Shown: positions 1-10,900 of the stretch, piece after piece | Numbering within the stretch: position 1 is the first letter of the stretch | How the letters are laid out: the number at the start of each line of letters is the position of its first letter | NCBI GenBank assembly: GCA_015143295.1 | Contig: CM026557.1 | Location: 38,635,965 to 38,699,964 of the forward strand | DNA: 64,000 nucleotides | From: Tetracentron sinense | Taxonomy: Eukaryota > Streptophyta > Magnoliopsida > Trochodendrales > Trochodendraceae | Reading direction: 5' to 3' | Translations under genes and position numbers: made by a program | The notes under the pieces: model-generated | Told to the model about the DNA's origin: nothing | The model's input: the letters and a program-made list of their open reading frames with translations, nothing else | Databases searched by the model: none

Positions 1-337
1 TAATGGCAACAGTAGGGGTTTCATATTTCTGGGGTAGTCTGGAGTTCTTATTGCTTTATGGCATCAGTAATTTGAATTGGGAGTCTTTGCTGTTGGAGAG
101 ACTTTGTTAGGTGGTGACGGTGGCAGCAGTTTTACAATTTGAGCTTGCGGAGAGGGGTAAATGGTGGTGGTAGATGGGTGCTATTACTTTCTTCAAAGAC
201 CTCAGAATGGGGGTAGTATCCATGGTCACACATTTGATACTAAGTTTCTTGGTCATATCCAGGACCAGGTAGCTCTTATTTTAGTTGTTTATTTCTCTTG
301 TCCCTTAATTTGTTGTTGTGTAGAGCAGAGGGATTTG
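1..337. other. Unassigned non-coding sequence
   Basis: No supported gene. The longest open frame (161-394, +) has no recognisable domain and runs into a repeat that starts near 338. It may be degenerate LINE sequence, but I cannot support that. Confidence 0.3.
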
Positions 338-1270
338 AACCATGGAATTGTTGTAACTTCTTGTAAAAATTGTGTGGTCCGTCTGTGTGACTAGAAGAAT
401 GGAAACTCGGATATTTGGGGGGGTAGCTATTCAAACAATTCTGATGCTACTAGAACGTTAAATATATCTTCAATGTGAACGTTTAAATGTACCTAAATTT
501 CCCTGACATCGATCAGTTATTCAATACCTCTCTATGTAGCTCTTGTAAAATTATATATGTTTTTCTTTTATCAAGTATAGAATAAATTATGCACGTCTTT
601 CTCTGTTATCAATGAATAAATATGCGTTTAAACTCTAAACTAGGATAGCTTAACATAGAATTACTTTCTTGCTTGTTTTGTATTTGGAGTGCATCTTACT
701 TTTTTTTAGTGATCATAAAATTTAGATTGGCTGGTTTGCACCTAGCTTCTTCCTAGATGGTTATGGAAAGTTCTCCTAGCTACTAGCTTTTGTTCACAGT
801 GGAAGCTTGAAACGTTCTTAACGAGCTGTGGAACAAAAAATTAAGGTGGAAATAATATGATCTTTATGGTATATAAGGTGTGAATGAACCCGCAACTTCA
901 AGGTTGGGGAAAACAGAAGCCACCCAACTGAGCTATGCCATCAAAACTTTGTAATATAATGAGTGGGGCAATTAAGTAGTACCCACAATATATAATATGA
1001 AGAATTGATTGTCCAGCGTAACCTTAGCAGTAAAGAAACTAAAAACTAGATCGCCATGAAGGATGCCTATTCTTTGATCTGTTTCTTGGAAACTTGGAAG
1101 CTTTAGGACATAGCTCATGTATTTGTTGTTTATGTTACTCCAAATTGGAGCTTTTAAGAAGTTGAACTACCATAGTGGTAAAGAAACTAAGTAGTAGATT
1201 ACCTTAGAAGGATGCCTATATTCTCATACGATCTCTTCTCTTGGAAACTCATTAGCTTTGGTGGAAAAAG
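338..1270. repeat. Direct segmental duplication, copy 1
   Basis: This block is repeated at about 1737-2650 in the same order and orientation, with roughly 85-90% identity by eye. Shared landmarks are CCATGGAATTGTTGT at the start, ACCTCTCTATGTAGCTCT, a tRNA-like segment, and ACGATCTSTTCTCTTGGAAAC near the end. Inside each copy the stretch around GAAGGATGCCTAT and TTGGAAAC is itself repeated about 150 bp apart, so the duplication is two-level. No gene is supported in it. Confidence 0.8.
878..942 (-). mobile_element. tRNA-like SINE head (copy 1)
   Basis: On the minus strand, TAGCTCAGTTGG is a perfect pol III A box. About 40 bases further on, GGGTTCATTC resembles a B box (consensus GGTTCRANNC). 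There is no complete cloverleaf, so I call it a tRNA-derived SINE head or decayed tRNA relic, not a working tRNA gene. It lies inside the duplicated block and recurs at 2262-2325. Confidence 0.5.
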
Positions 1271-1736
1271 TGTCGGGAATTGCGCAACAACCCACAATAC
1301 AATAACTGAAAGAATAAGAACAGAGAAAAACAAACAAGAACACACAACACAAGATTTACGTGATTCGACTAATGATGCCTACGTCCACGGATCCACACCA
1401 CTTCACCATACTTAAAGGCAAAAGAAAATCGAACAGTAGTGAGATCTCTCTCTCTCTCTCTCAAGGAAAACCTCTTTTGGTGGCTACAATAGATATTCAG
1501 GATAATGAAACCCTAGTACAAGAGTATCTTCTATACTAAGCAAAAGATAAGCCAAATCTGGACCTAAAAAGCCTAGGTCCGTGAAAGTCCGACCAGATTG
1601 CCATAGTCGGTTGACCCATTTTTTGCACTCTCTGAAATTTTCGCCCATACAAAAATAACTCGACTTGGTCGACTGTATTGCACCTCAGTCGACCGGATTG
1701 CTCATCTCAATCGACCGGATTGCTCATCTTGGATAC
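1271..1736 (-). mobile_element. Copia-like LTR fragment
   Basis: This piece sits exactly between the two copies of the flanking duplication. Read on the minus strand it resembles the R/U5 part of plant Ty1-copia LTRs, with CACGTAAATCTTGTG close to a 3' end in GACA near 1270. A cluster of GTCGAC/GTCGACC palindromes (about 1655-1735) occupies the upstream side. A (CT)n tract lies at 1441-1462. The 5' end appears truncated and no coding part is present. Confidence 0.45.
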
Positions 1737-2650
1737 ACCATGGAATTGTTGTCACTTGTAAAATTGTGTGGTCCGTCTATGTGACTAAAAGAATGAAAAC
1801 TCTGATATTGGAGGGAGGGAGGGAGGGAGGGTAGCTATTCAAAAAATTCTGATGCTATTTGAATGTTAAATGTATCTTCAATGTGAATGTTTAAATGTAC
1901 CTAAATTCCCTGACATGAATCAGTTATTCAATACCTCTCTATGTAGCTCTCATAAAAATTATACATGTTTTTCATTTGTTAAGTATAAAATAAAATATGG
2001 AGGTCTTTCTCTGTTATCAATGAGTAAATATGCGTCTACACTGAGATAGCTTAACTTAGAATTATTCTCTTGCTTGTTTTATATTTGGGGTGCATCTTAC
2101 TTTTTTTTTTATATGATTATAAAATTTAGATTGGCTCCTGGATGGTTGTGGAAAGTTTTTCCATCTAGATTTTGTACATAGTGGAAGCTTGAAATGTTTA
2201 TAACGAGCCGTGGAACAAAAAATTAAGGTGGAAATAAATAAGATCTTTATGGTATATAAGGTGTGAATGAACCTGCAACCTCAAGGGTGGGGAAAACAGA
2301 AGCCACCCAACTGAGCTATGCCATCCAATCCTTATAATGTGATGAGTGGGGCAACTAAATAGTACCCACAATATATAATATGAAGAAATGATTGTCCAGG
2401 GTAACCAAATTGATAAAGAAACTAAACACTTGATTTCCATGAAGGATGCCTTATCTTTGATCTGTTTCTAGGAAATTTGGAAGCTTTGGGACATAGGTCA
2501 TGTATTTGTTGTTTACGTTACTCCAAATTGGAGTTTTGAAGAAGCTAAACTACCAAAGTGGTAAAGAAACTAAGAAGTAGATTACCTTAGAAGTATGCCA
2601 ATATTCTCATACGATCTGTTCTCTTGGAAACTGAGTAGCTTTGATGGGAA
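1737..2650. repeat. Direct segmental duplication, copy 2
   Basis: Second copy of 338-1270, offset by about 1.39 kb. It differs by scattered substitutions and small indels, such as a GGAG-repeat expansion at 1813-1830. No gene is supported. Confidence 0.8.
2262..2325 (-). mobile_element. tRNA-like SINE head (copy 2)
   Basis: Same minus-strand A box (TAGCTCAGTTGG) and degenerate B box (AGGTTCATTC) as copy 1. It was duplicated with its surroundings and did not insert independently. Confidence 0.5.
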
Positions 2651-2806
2651 AAGGTCATATAATAGCTGTTCATGTTACTCTGCATGAAAAACATCTTCAA
2701 CTGTTTTAATCTATCATCCACAACCAAAGTCAAAATCATTGTGAGTGTGGGGATTATTATGTGGATGCTGTGTCTTAGGAGCGCTAACAATTGGGAGCTT
2801 TAGGGC

Positions 2807-3480
2807 ATGTCCAACTTTTTTGTGAGACTGGAGCAGCACAAAGTGGAAGATGACAGCTCAGATTCCCTTTTGTGGAAACTGTACCTAAAGGGGCGATATT
2901 CTGTGAAGGCGTTTATGGGAGGGCTTGATCATAAAGACCACGTTACATACCCAGCTAGATTGGTATGGAAGACACTTCCTCTGGACAGCTACCTTAGACA
3001 ATTCCAAACATCTGCTACTTGTGTAGAAAGAATGTGGAACAGTTGATCATCTCCTCTTGCGATGTGGGTTCACATTAGAGTAGTGGTATTAATCAGTTTG
3101 GGGTAGTCTGGGCAATTCCACAAACATTCATGTATCTGGTCTCCGGATGGCTGCAAGGTGTTTTTGGATCCTGATTCATTATTTTGTGGAAAAATGCTTC
3201 CTTTTGTTATTGTGTGATGCACTTAGAAACAAAGGAATAGAAAAAAAAAAGTCGAGGCAATTCAGATCATGCGTGACCATGTGTCTTGGATTTGTATTCT
3301 TCGTCCTCCCTTATCAAGGACTTCAAAGATGAGTAGGTCGTGTCTTTTGGTTGGGCCCAACTGGATTTCTCATTTTGTTCATGCCAATAGGGTGTATAGT
3401 TTTGGTCAGTTTATGCCTTTTCTAGGCACTGGTTTTGTTTTGTATTTGATATATAATGCATTCTTTTGATATAATGATCT
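2807..3480 (+). pseudogene. Degenerate LINE 3' region (zf-RVT domain)
   Basis: The frame at 2807-3046 reads DSLLWKLYLKGRYSVKAF and later LVWKTLPLD, the usual spacing of the zinc-binding domain after plant LINE reverse transcriptases. A one-base frameshift near 3030 then gives ETVDHLLLRCG, the VDHLLLHC-type signature. Further broken frames follow to about 3480. It is a dead fragment with frameshifts and no reverse transcriptase core. Confidence 0.7.
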
Positions 3481-4818
3481 TTAGTTATCAAAAAGAGAAG
3501 GTCAAAGTCATAATCGTGTAAGATGTACTTGGCATCTTGTTATCTAGTGACTTTACTTCCACTACATGCTGATGTTATTAAATATTCTTTCTGGATCTAT
3601 CAAGAGTGAGCAAAGGTGACTCCCTTCTGTTCTGTTTGTATTCAACCTGCTTCACCACAAATACATTGATGCTTTCCTTCTTTTTGTGCTGAAAATCTTC
3701 TTTTCTCCGTATGATGAGTTTTTTTTTCTTGGAGAGAGACAAAATGCGTAACTGCTGTTGGATAATATGAATACAAAAATCAGTTTTGTGATTTTTGTAA
3801 AGGTTGACCTCGAGAGGATTTGATTGGAGTAGGGAGAGATCTACTTTACACAAAAGTATTGAGAGGGGTGGATACTATAATTGGCAAGCAGCAAGTTGTG
3901 AGCTTGAAGGACAAGCATGAGAACAGTGGTCAAATTATTCATCCGGTGGGAGTGAGCTAATGATGAACCATTTTATCTCCACATCCTGGTGAACTTTGGG
4001 GTGCAGATGGATCTTTATACTTGAACCTGTGAAGTCTGGATTGAGAATTTAGAAAGTCCGAACTTAGTAGTAGCATGCTAAGCGATTTTCAGTTAGAACT
4101 GCCAGCTTGTGCATCAGAGGTAGTCTACTGATTGCATTAGGGAAGGAGTGTTGAAAGTAATTGATTGGTAGTGTTATCTCAACCACTCAAAGGGTTTAAA
4201 GGGGTGTTTTTCGTGTTTTCAATTGGAATTTCTACTTAATCCTCTAGCTGATTTATGGTGAGGGGATTATACCTTGTCTACCTGATGCTTGCCTAGCTCA
4301 ACTGACTTGATCGGATATGTCCCTGCCACTTCTAGAATCATGTAAATCAAGCTTTTATTATTGATCCCTAAAGAGTTACCATTCAGAAAAAAAATAAGTG
4401 ATGGGCTTCTTAGAGCTCCCACCTCAAAGTTACTTCTCTCTCGGTTATCATGGAGTGTGTCAATGTGATGAATATTCACCATTATTCAATTTTGTACCAT
4501 TGGGTATCTTTTTTTTTTTTTCCAAGCTAGTATCTGAGAGCTTCTGAAGCAGATTTTACTAATGAAGGAGCTGTAAAGCAGGGATTTTACTTAGAACTAA
4601 GCCACAGTTTTGTGGGTATTTATGTAACATTGTAGGTTCCTACAAAAGTTGAGGGAGCAAAAGTTGCCTCCACTTTCAAAAGGGGTGACCTTATGAGTTA
4701 CTTTCAAGCCCCTTACAAGAACTTGCATGGTCCACAGGAGAAGTTCTTTTGGTTGTGGTTGTCCTATTAGTGCGTGGTGAGGGTTGTGATCCTTGGAATT
4801 TTCCCACCCGTTATGCAC
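3481..4818. other. Non-coding stretch, no feature recognised
   Basis: Short open frames only, none with a recognisable domain or convincing splice structure. Contains a poly-T run at 4509-4521. It could hold untranslated sequence or old transposon material. Confidence 0.3.
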
Positions 4819-5056
4819 AAGCTCACACTCCAGTTAGGTACTGCCCCAACGATGGTAGATTCATTACTTGGTTTTTGTATTGATTATTCAAGAATCACTA
4901 TTGAATTTGAAGTCATAATATGATGTTATTCTGTTTCAACAAACTCACACTCCAGTCTGATAGGTACTGCTCCAATTTTGGTAGATTCATTACTTGGTTT
5001 TGGTCTTGATTATTCCAGAATCAATTCATTGAATTTGAAGTCGTAATATGATGTTT
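4819..5056. repeat. Two-copy tandem repeat of about 118 bp
   Basis: CAAGCTCACACTCCAG at 4819 recurs as CAAACTCACACTCCAG at about 4940. Each is followed by GGTAGATTCATTACTTGG and then GAATTTGAAGT. No coding content. Confidence 0.8.
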
Positions 5057-6399
5057 TAGAGTTGCAGATCCACACGATCAATTTAAGATATTTGCCTCTA
5101 AAACTCTGCATTCTTTCAAATTTGGCAGCAGATAAATCTTCGCACTAGAGTTTTCATCAATATATACATGACCAAGTTTATCATGATGACCATATCACTC
5201 TAGGAAACCTGCACAGGTCTATATGTTTTTGTTCTTGAGAGATGAGTTTTCATGAATACTAGGTTACAGTAGTTAAAAGCTGGTTACTCATATATACATA
5301 TGTAATAAATATGTACACATTATCTTTGGCTAACATATTCCACTTGTTTGGATTGGACAACATATGCACTTTTAAAAATTAATTTAAATTGGTTTCAAAG
5401 TTCAATTTCCGTCCGAGCTATTTATTACCCAAGGTATTAGTTGATCACAATCTACAACTGGTTAAGAAGAGCATAATATCTACACATTCTGCTATCAAAC
5501 CCAATTAAGAATAGAGAACATACCCTAGTTCCTTCCCTGGAATTAAGGGCCTGTTGGATGTGCCATACTAATGGACTAATGCGGCATTCACGGTCTCATT
5601 TCTGCTCAGGTTGGAGTGGGCATCTTTTCGGCATCTTTGTACAGTTTTGAGGACAAAATTCATCCAAACATGTCATTAACTTGAGTGCATATCTATAAGC
5701 TTGCATGCTTTAGTTCTTGTCATATAGTAGTGGAAACTTTCTCTTTTCCCTTTCTGTCTCCTGAACAGGGAAAGGTTGGTTCTTCTGATCAGAAATTGCA
5801 TTCATGTTAAGGTTGTTTCATCTGTTTTTGGCATTCACATTTCCCACAACCGATTTCAGAACCAAGATGAAAGAATTTTTATGTGAGATGACTATAATCT
5901 TCCAGGTTTTGCTTGGCACAGAAAGGATTTCCTGACAGGTTTTGGTTCCCCGAAAACTTCGATCCATTTTAGTTAAGCATTATACTACACGCCCCTGCAT
6001 CACTAATCCTTGATCATTTATCACATATTGCTTGGAATCTGGATAGTAACTCAGAAAACTGTCTAGCATTTGGACGGACTGTTTTTAGAAAGCTTGACTC
6101 GGCTCAAAATACTGTATATATATTCACACTATTTTTTTAGAAATATTATTTATATAAATAAAAAAATAATATTTTAAACTTTATTTATTATAGCTTGTAA
6201 TAATTTTTAAAAAGTCACTTTAAGATAATGATAACAAAAAGTTAAAAGTAGAAACGTTGATCTAACTCTCTATTCTTTTGATAGAAGGATTGCTCCAAAA
6301 TCTTATTTTTGTATGAACTTAGAAATCAACTGTAGTTTATTGTATTATAATTTATTAATAAACACTTGTATTAAAATCATGAAAATTAAATAATAGAAT
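5057..6399. other. Non-coding stretch, no feature recognised
   Basis: No open frame above chance. 6110-6400 is extremely AT-rich. Nothing else is assignable. Confidence 0.3.
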
Positions 6400-6545
6400 A
6401 AAGCTTGAGCCAACTTGAGCTCGGGTCAGCTTGAATAAAGTTCAAGCTCGAATTGAACTCGAGCTCGATTAAGCTTGTTCAAGCCAAGCTCGAGCATGTT
6501 TAACCCAAGCTTGGCTCAGCTTGTGGCAAATCAAGTTATAAATGA
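6400..6545. repeat. AGCTCGAGC/AAGCTTG-rich repeat
   Basis: Dense alternation of GAGCTCG, AAGCTTG and CAAGCTCG words. Related sequence occurs at 12830-12985, 47745-48235 and 52510-52680. These short self-complementary words are common in hAT-like non-autonomous elements of dicots. The ends of this copy are not clear. Confidence 0.4.
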
Positions 6546-6953
6546 GTGGGGCTTGGGTGCAGGTCAGGCGGGAAGTGATTTGAAATGACCGCACATTAGG
6601 TTGACCAAACCAATCAGCCAAGCCAATCTGACTTGCGAGCAACCCAAGTGAGAATAGATTAAAAAAAAAACACCATTTAAAGTTGACACAATCAGGCTAG
6701 GCAGCTTGGCTTTAGTGCAGCCCAGGTGAGAAAATTACCCCCACTTTAAGTTGTCCTATTCAGTATTGGTCAACATGAATACATTACATGGCCATGTAGG
6801 AGTGTTGTTCAGTTTTGAGTAGATACAGGAAACCTTTCCATTTAGCCTTCTATTTAGTGGATCATTGAGCAATAAGGGATCTCCACTTGAGCTCGATTCC
6901 AAAGTATGCTTTCTGCTCGTCCAACCAATCAAATAAACCTCCTTTGTACACAA

Positions 6954-7312
6954 GAAGGGCGTTTGGTAATTCTGAATAATCAGAGTTCATTTGAAATTAG
7001 TCCTTAATCGGACTTTGAAAGCTCTAAATTTTAGAGCAGAATTTTTAGCCCCTATGTAATTAAGCATAGAGGCTTTAGACCTTTTTGGGTCTAATGTGGT
7101 TAGACGAAAATTGAATTTTTATGTCCTCAATTTTATAGGTAATTCCAAACATACCCCCACTCTCATATTTCTTCCCCTAATAAGAGGTTTTATCAAACAC
7201 GCTACTATTAAATTACAGGGAATTTTATCAAACAATCAAACTCTAAAAAATTATTAAAGCTTATTCTGTAGAACTTATTTGTTTAGAGCTTAGAGTTTCT
7301 AAACAGACCCTG
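6954..7312. mobile_element. MITE-like element with degenerate inverted ends
   Basis: The left end reads AAGGGCGTTTGGTAATTCTG. The right end, reverse-complemented, reads CAGGGTCTGTTTAGAAACTC. This GGGYSTGTTTGG type of end is common in hAT-like plant MITEs. The interior is AT-rich and non-coding. No clear target duplication was found. Confidence 0.3.
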
Positions 7313-7948
7313 ACAGAGACATGGCAGAATTCTGGTGCAACATCCCCACATTATATATCTTGTTGGATCTCTGCAACCACTACATACATCCCATAGGCAA
7401 ACCACCACAGGATTCGACACAACCATTGCCTGTGCATCAAAGCCTACACTTTTTTTAGCTGAAGATATCATTCAGCAAGGGGAGGGAGACAATAAGGGGA
7501 AAATATGCAACAATCAGATTGACCAGCATAGGAAAAACTAGGAAGCTCTAATCAATCCATTGTAAATTTATTGAATAGAACTGTACCTGTCTTTCTGTTT
7601 CTACTTTTTAGCACTGTGAAGAGTGAGTACCTATTGTTGTCAAAAGGCATTCCAATAAAGAAAAGCTCACATACAAGGGGGTGTCAAATGAATTAGAATT
7701 CCAGTACCAGCAAAACATCTCTATCTAAAGCACAAAAATAGTGAGATAATGCCATAATGGTCAAATGAATTGAGTACTAGTAGCTTCACTCTCTTGCTAA
7801 TAATAATATAAAATAAACAATAACAGAATTTAAAATTGGGAGAAAGTGTGTCAAATTCTTCAACAATGTACCTAATCTAAAGATGACCTCAAAGGGAAAA
7901 GAAAATTTCATGTAAATCAGTTACACAAGACATTTTACCCTCAGTCGT

Positions 7949-10900
7949 CTATTGATTTTGAGAGTAATCAAAGCTCAGGGGTTGCTGATAGAAAGGAGCC
8001 TGCAGTGGCATTAGTTGGAAATCATAAGAAACACTAGAGTGATAAAACCTACAGCATTCTTCAAAAGAGTTACGAAAATATCGTGAACTGATAAACAATC
8101 TGTGGCTGTAATGCTTACAATAATCCCATCATTTTAATTTCTTACCTAGAAGATCTCCAAGGTGGAACTATGAAGTGATGTCTCAAACCTAGTATTTGGG
8201 TCGGAACCAAATCCTCTACGGTTATAACCGGATTTGGCAAATCCGGTTATGCCCCAGAGGTCGCCATGTGTCCCTTTTGACCCTTAATTGTGGTTAAGAT
8301 TCACTCAACCCCAGGGTTCACCCACCCATACTTTTTTCTAGAAACCAAGGATAAGTGGGTGATCCCTAGGGGTGGGTAAATCTTAACCACAATGAGGGGT
8401 GTCAAAAGGGACACGTGGCAAACTCAGGAGCATAGCCAGATTTGCCAAATCCGGTTATCACCATAGAGGATTTGGTTCCATTTGGGCCATGAATGCATGA
8501 AAATTTCATTTACAGAATTCAAAAATAGCATGTTTAAAATGCTCACGAGTTCTTATCATAGCAATAGTTCAATAATATGCACTCATACGAGTATTCCGGA
8601 CATGATTATGAAGTACATTCTTTATATAGACATCTTTGCATCACACCGAAGGGGGGAGGGGCACTATAATTCAGGGGAGGATTTTTGGAAATCTTTCATG
8701 CCAAGAGCTCACCAAGCTCATGATCATAACATCCCCATCCCCATCCCCATCCACACCTCAATTCTCTTGGTCAGACATAACTTACACAACAGAAAGGTAA
8801 AGATAAGTCTGCTGAGGTGTTACAGTCATCTGACCATGTTAATTTGTGGCCCAAGAGATATCTGAAAGGGGATGCCTCAGGTGGCACCCACAATACCTTG
8901 TATGTGTGCGATGAAAAGGACCATTTACTGCATCCTACCCGGAAGACAGCATGTCTGGAATGCCTGTATGACAGCACATGCATTATAGCATGACAGCTAT
9001 AACTAGTGCAGTCATACGATCAATTCAGACATAATCCTACATATGGATGGCATCTTTTCAGATGTCATGTAAACACCAGGTAATTTCAGGATGCAATAAT
9101 GACCTATAATAGCATTGCTTTAACATGTCACACAACAAGGAAGTGGGAAGACCATCATTGGATCCAATATAGGAAGCCTCGCCATGCCAAAAATTAACCC
9201 AGTTGGATGATTATAGCCACCGAATCTATCTCATTCATTCTGGACAGACTTAAAAGGAACAAAATGCAGGAAAATTGTATACAGATCAGATGGCCTTGAT
9301 TGAATCTTGTGCCCCAACACCCTGTCTGTGTGCTACAAGTATGGTTGTTAACATTTATGTTCCTACAAAAAGTAAAAGCCCTCCTGGAATTATGGAATTG
9401 TGGCCTACCTGAAAAATAGGATGTCTAAATTGGTTGTGCGACTGTGCATGCATCATTGCAGGACTTGGCCACTGCATGTAGATGGCATCCCTAGAAGTCT
9501 GATTCGATCCCATGGAACAGAAAGGGCTCATAGTTGGACTCGAAGAAGGCCTGTAGCAGAGAGATGTTTGAGTCCTTGGCAATTGACCCAGCTGAGGAAA
9601 ACCAGACTCATACTGCACAAATGAAGGTTGAAAGTTCTGCATATTGGAAGTCCCCAAGCTAAAGCTCTGATTAGGTGGGAGGCCTCTAACATACCTACAG
9701 CAGTTTACCAATTATATTAGTTTGGTCCATGACAAAGTACAAACCCTCGTTATATTCAAAAATAGTAAATAGAATGCCTACCTTTCGTAACTTCGGTCAT
9801 AATCTGGGTCAGTACGGTCCTTCTCTCTGTCTCTGAAAATGGCAACTCTGAAAGAAGTACAACCATCCCTGATAGTTGGAGTCTTCTCTGGCTCAACCAT
9901 GGGGTTCCTGCAACCTTCGCTCTCGTCTCTGCTAAAACACAAACTTTTACCCTCAACCGTGGCCTGAGAGGATGCACCTTCCAAGTCAGGACTACTAGAG
10001 CTACTGAAGATGCGGGCTCGTGCTCTGTCATACTCCTCCTTCCTCTCTTCCATGGTTCTCACAGGACTGCATTTAATTCCCAGTTCGCTAGCATCATATG
10101 GGGAAACTTTATATGGCCTTGGCCTGATGGCAATTTTAACCTCAGGTTTATCATTTTCCGGCTGTTTCACAGGAACTTCTGACAAACAGACAGTAGGGTA
10201 TCTACTTTCATCTGTTTTCCTAACCACTATTCTGGTTCCCAGGCCATCAATGAGGTTATCCAGAACCATAGACTGCAGACCATAGTGCTGAGCAACACGG
10301 TGTGCTGCAAGCCGAAGGTAGGAAGTTGGGAAATGCTGAAACTCGAATTGCTGTTGATCAGGATTCTGCATGAACCTCTGAATATCTAGCTCCATTCGCA
10401 GAACTAACATTACAGTCAAAGAGGGAGAAAATCAAGGAGGGAAAATACAGCACAAACACAAATGAAAAAATTCACCATATGCTGAATTAATCTTTTTTCC
10501 ATATTCATCACATGCTGATTTAATCTTTTTTCAACCTGTCAAAATCTTTTCATTTCAGGCTTCACAAAACCTTAAAGATTCAAAGAACAAAGAAGAATGA
10601 AATTTATAGGAAAATATAGTGTCCAAGATTAGCAAATTAGTAATGTCATGTATAATCCAATGTCATACATGGATCAGAAATCTTTGTTGACAAGTTTTAT
10701 AAAGAATGAAAATTACAAGACGGATCGTATTAGCATGATGAAAATTTGTGAAGAAATTTTAAAATCTCATCGCTTAATGCACCCAATTAGAAGTTGTGAA
10801 AGGAAGAAAGAAACACCCAATTGACTACTAGTCAGAATAGGAAATGGCCCCATATCCCAAACACAATAGGACAATGCAAGAGCAAGAGATCAATTGACTC

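Noticed and set aside
878..942. Functional tRNA gene
   Set aside because: A good A box but no complete acceptor stem or T arm, and a degenerate B box; better read as a SINE head.
8482..8865. 127-aa open frame in R3H intron 3
   Set aside because: No domain, contains a CATCCC microsatellite, and lies inside a supported intron.
9355..9408. Read-through C-terminus of the R3H exon 3
   Set aside because: It starts at a consensus donor (CAG/gtaggc), and an exon matching the family's C-terminus is found at 7999-7949.
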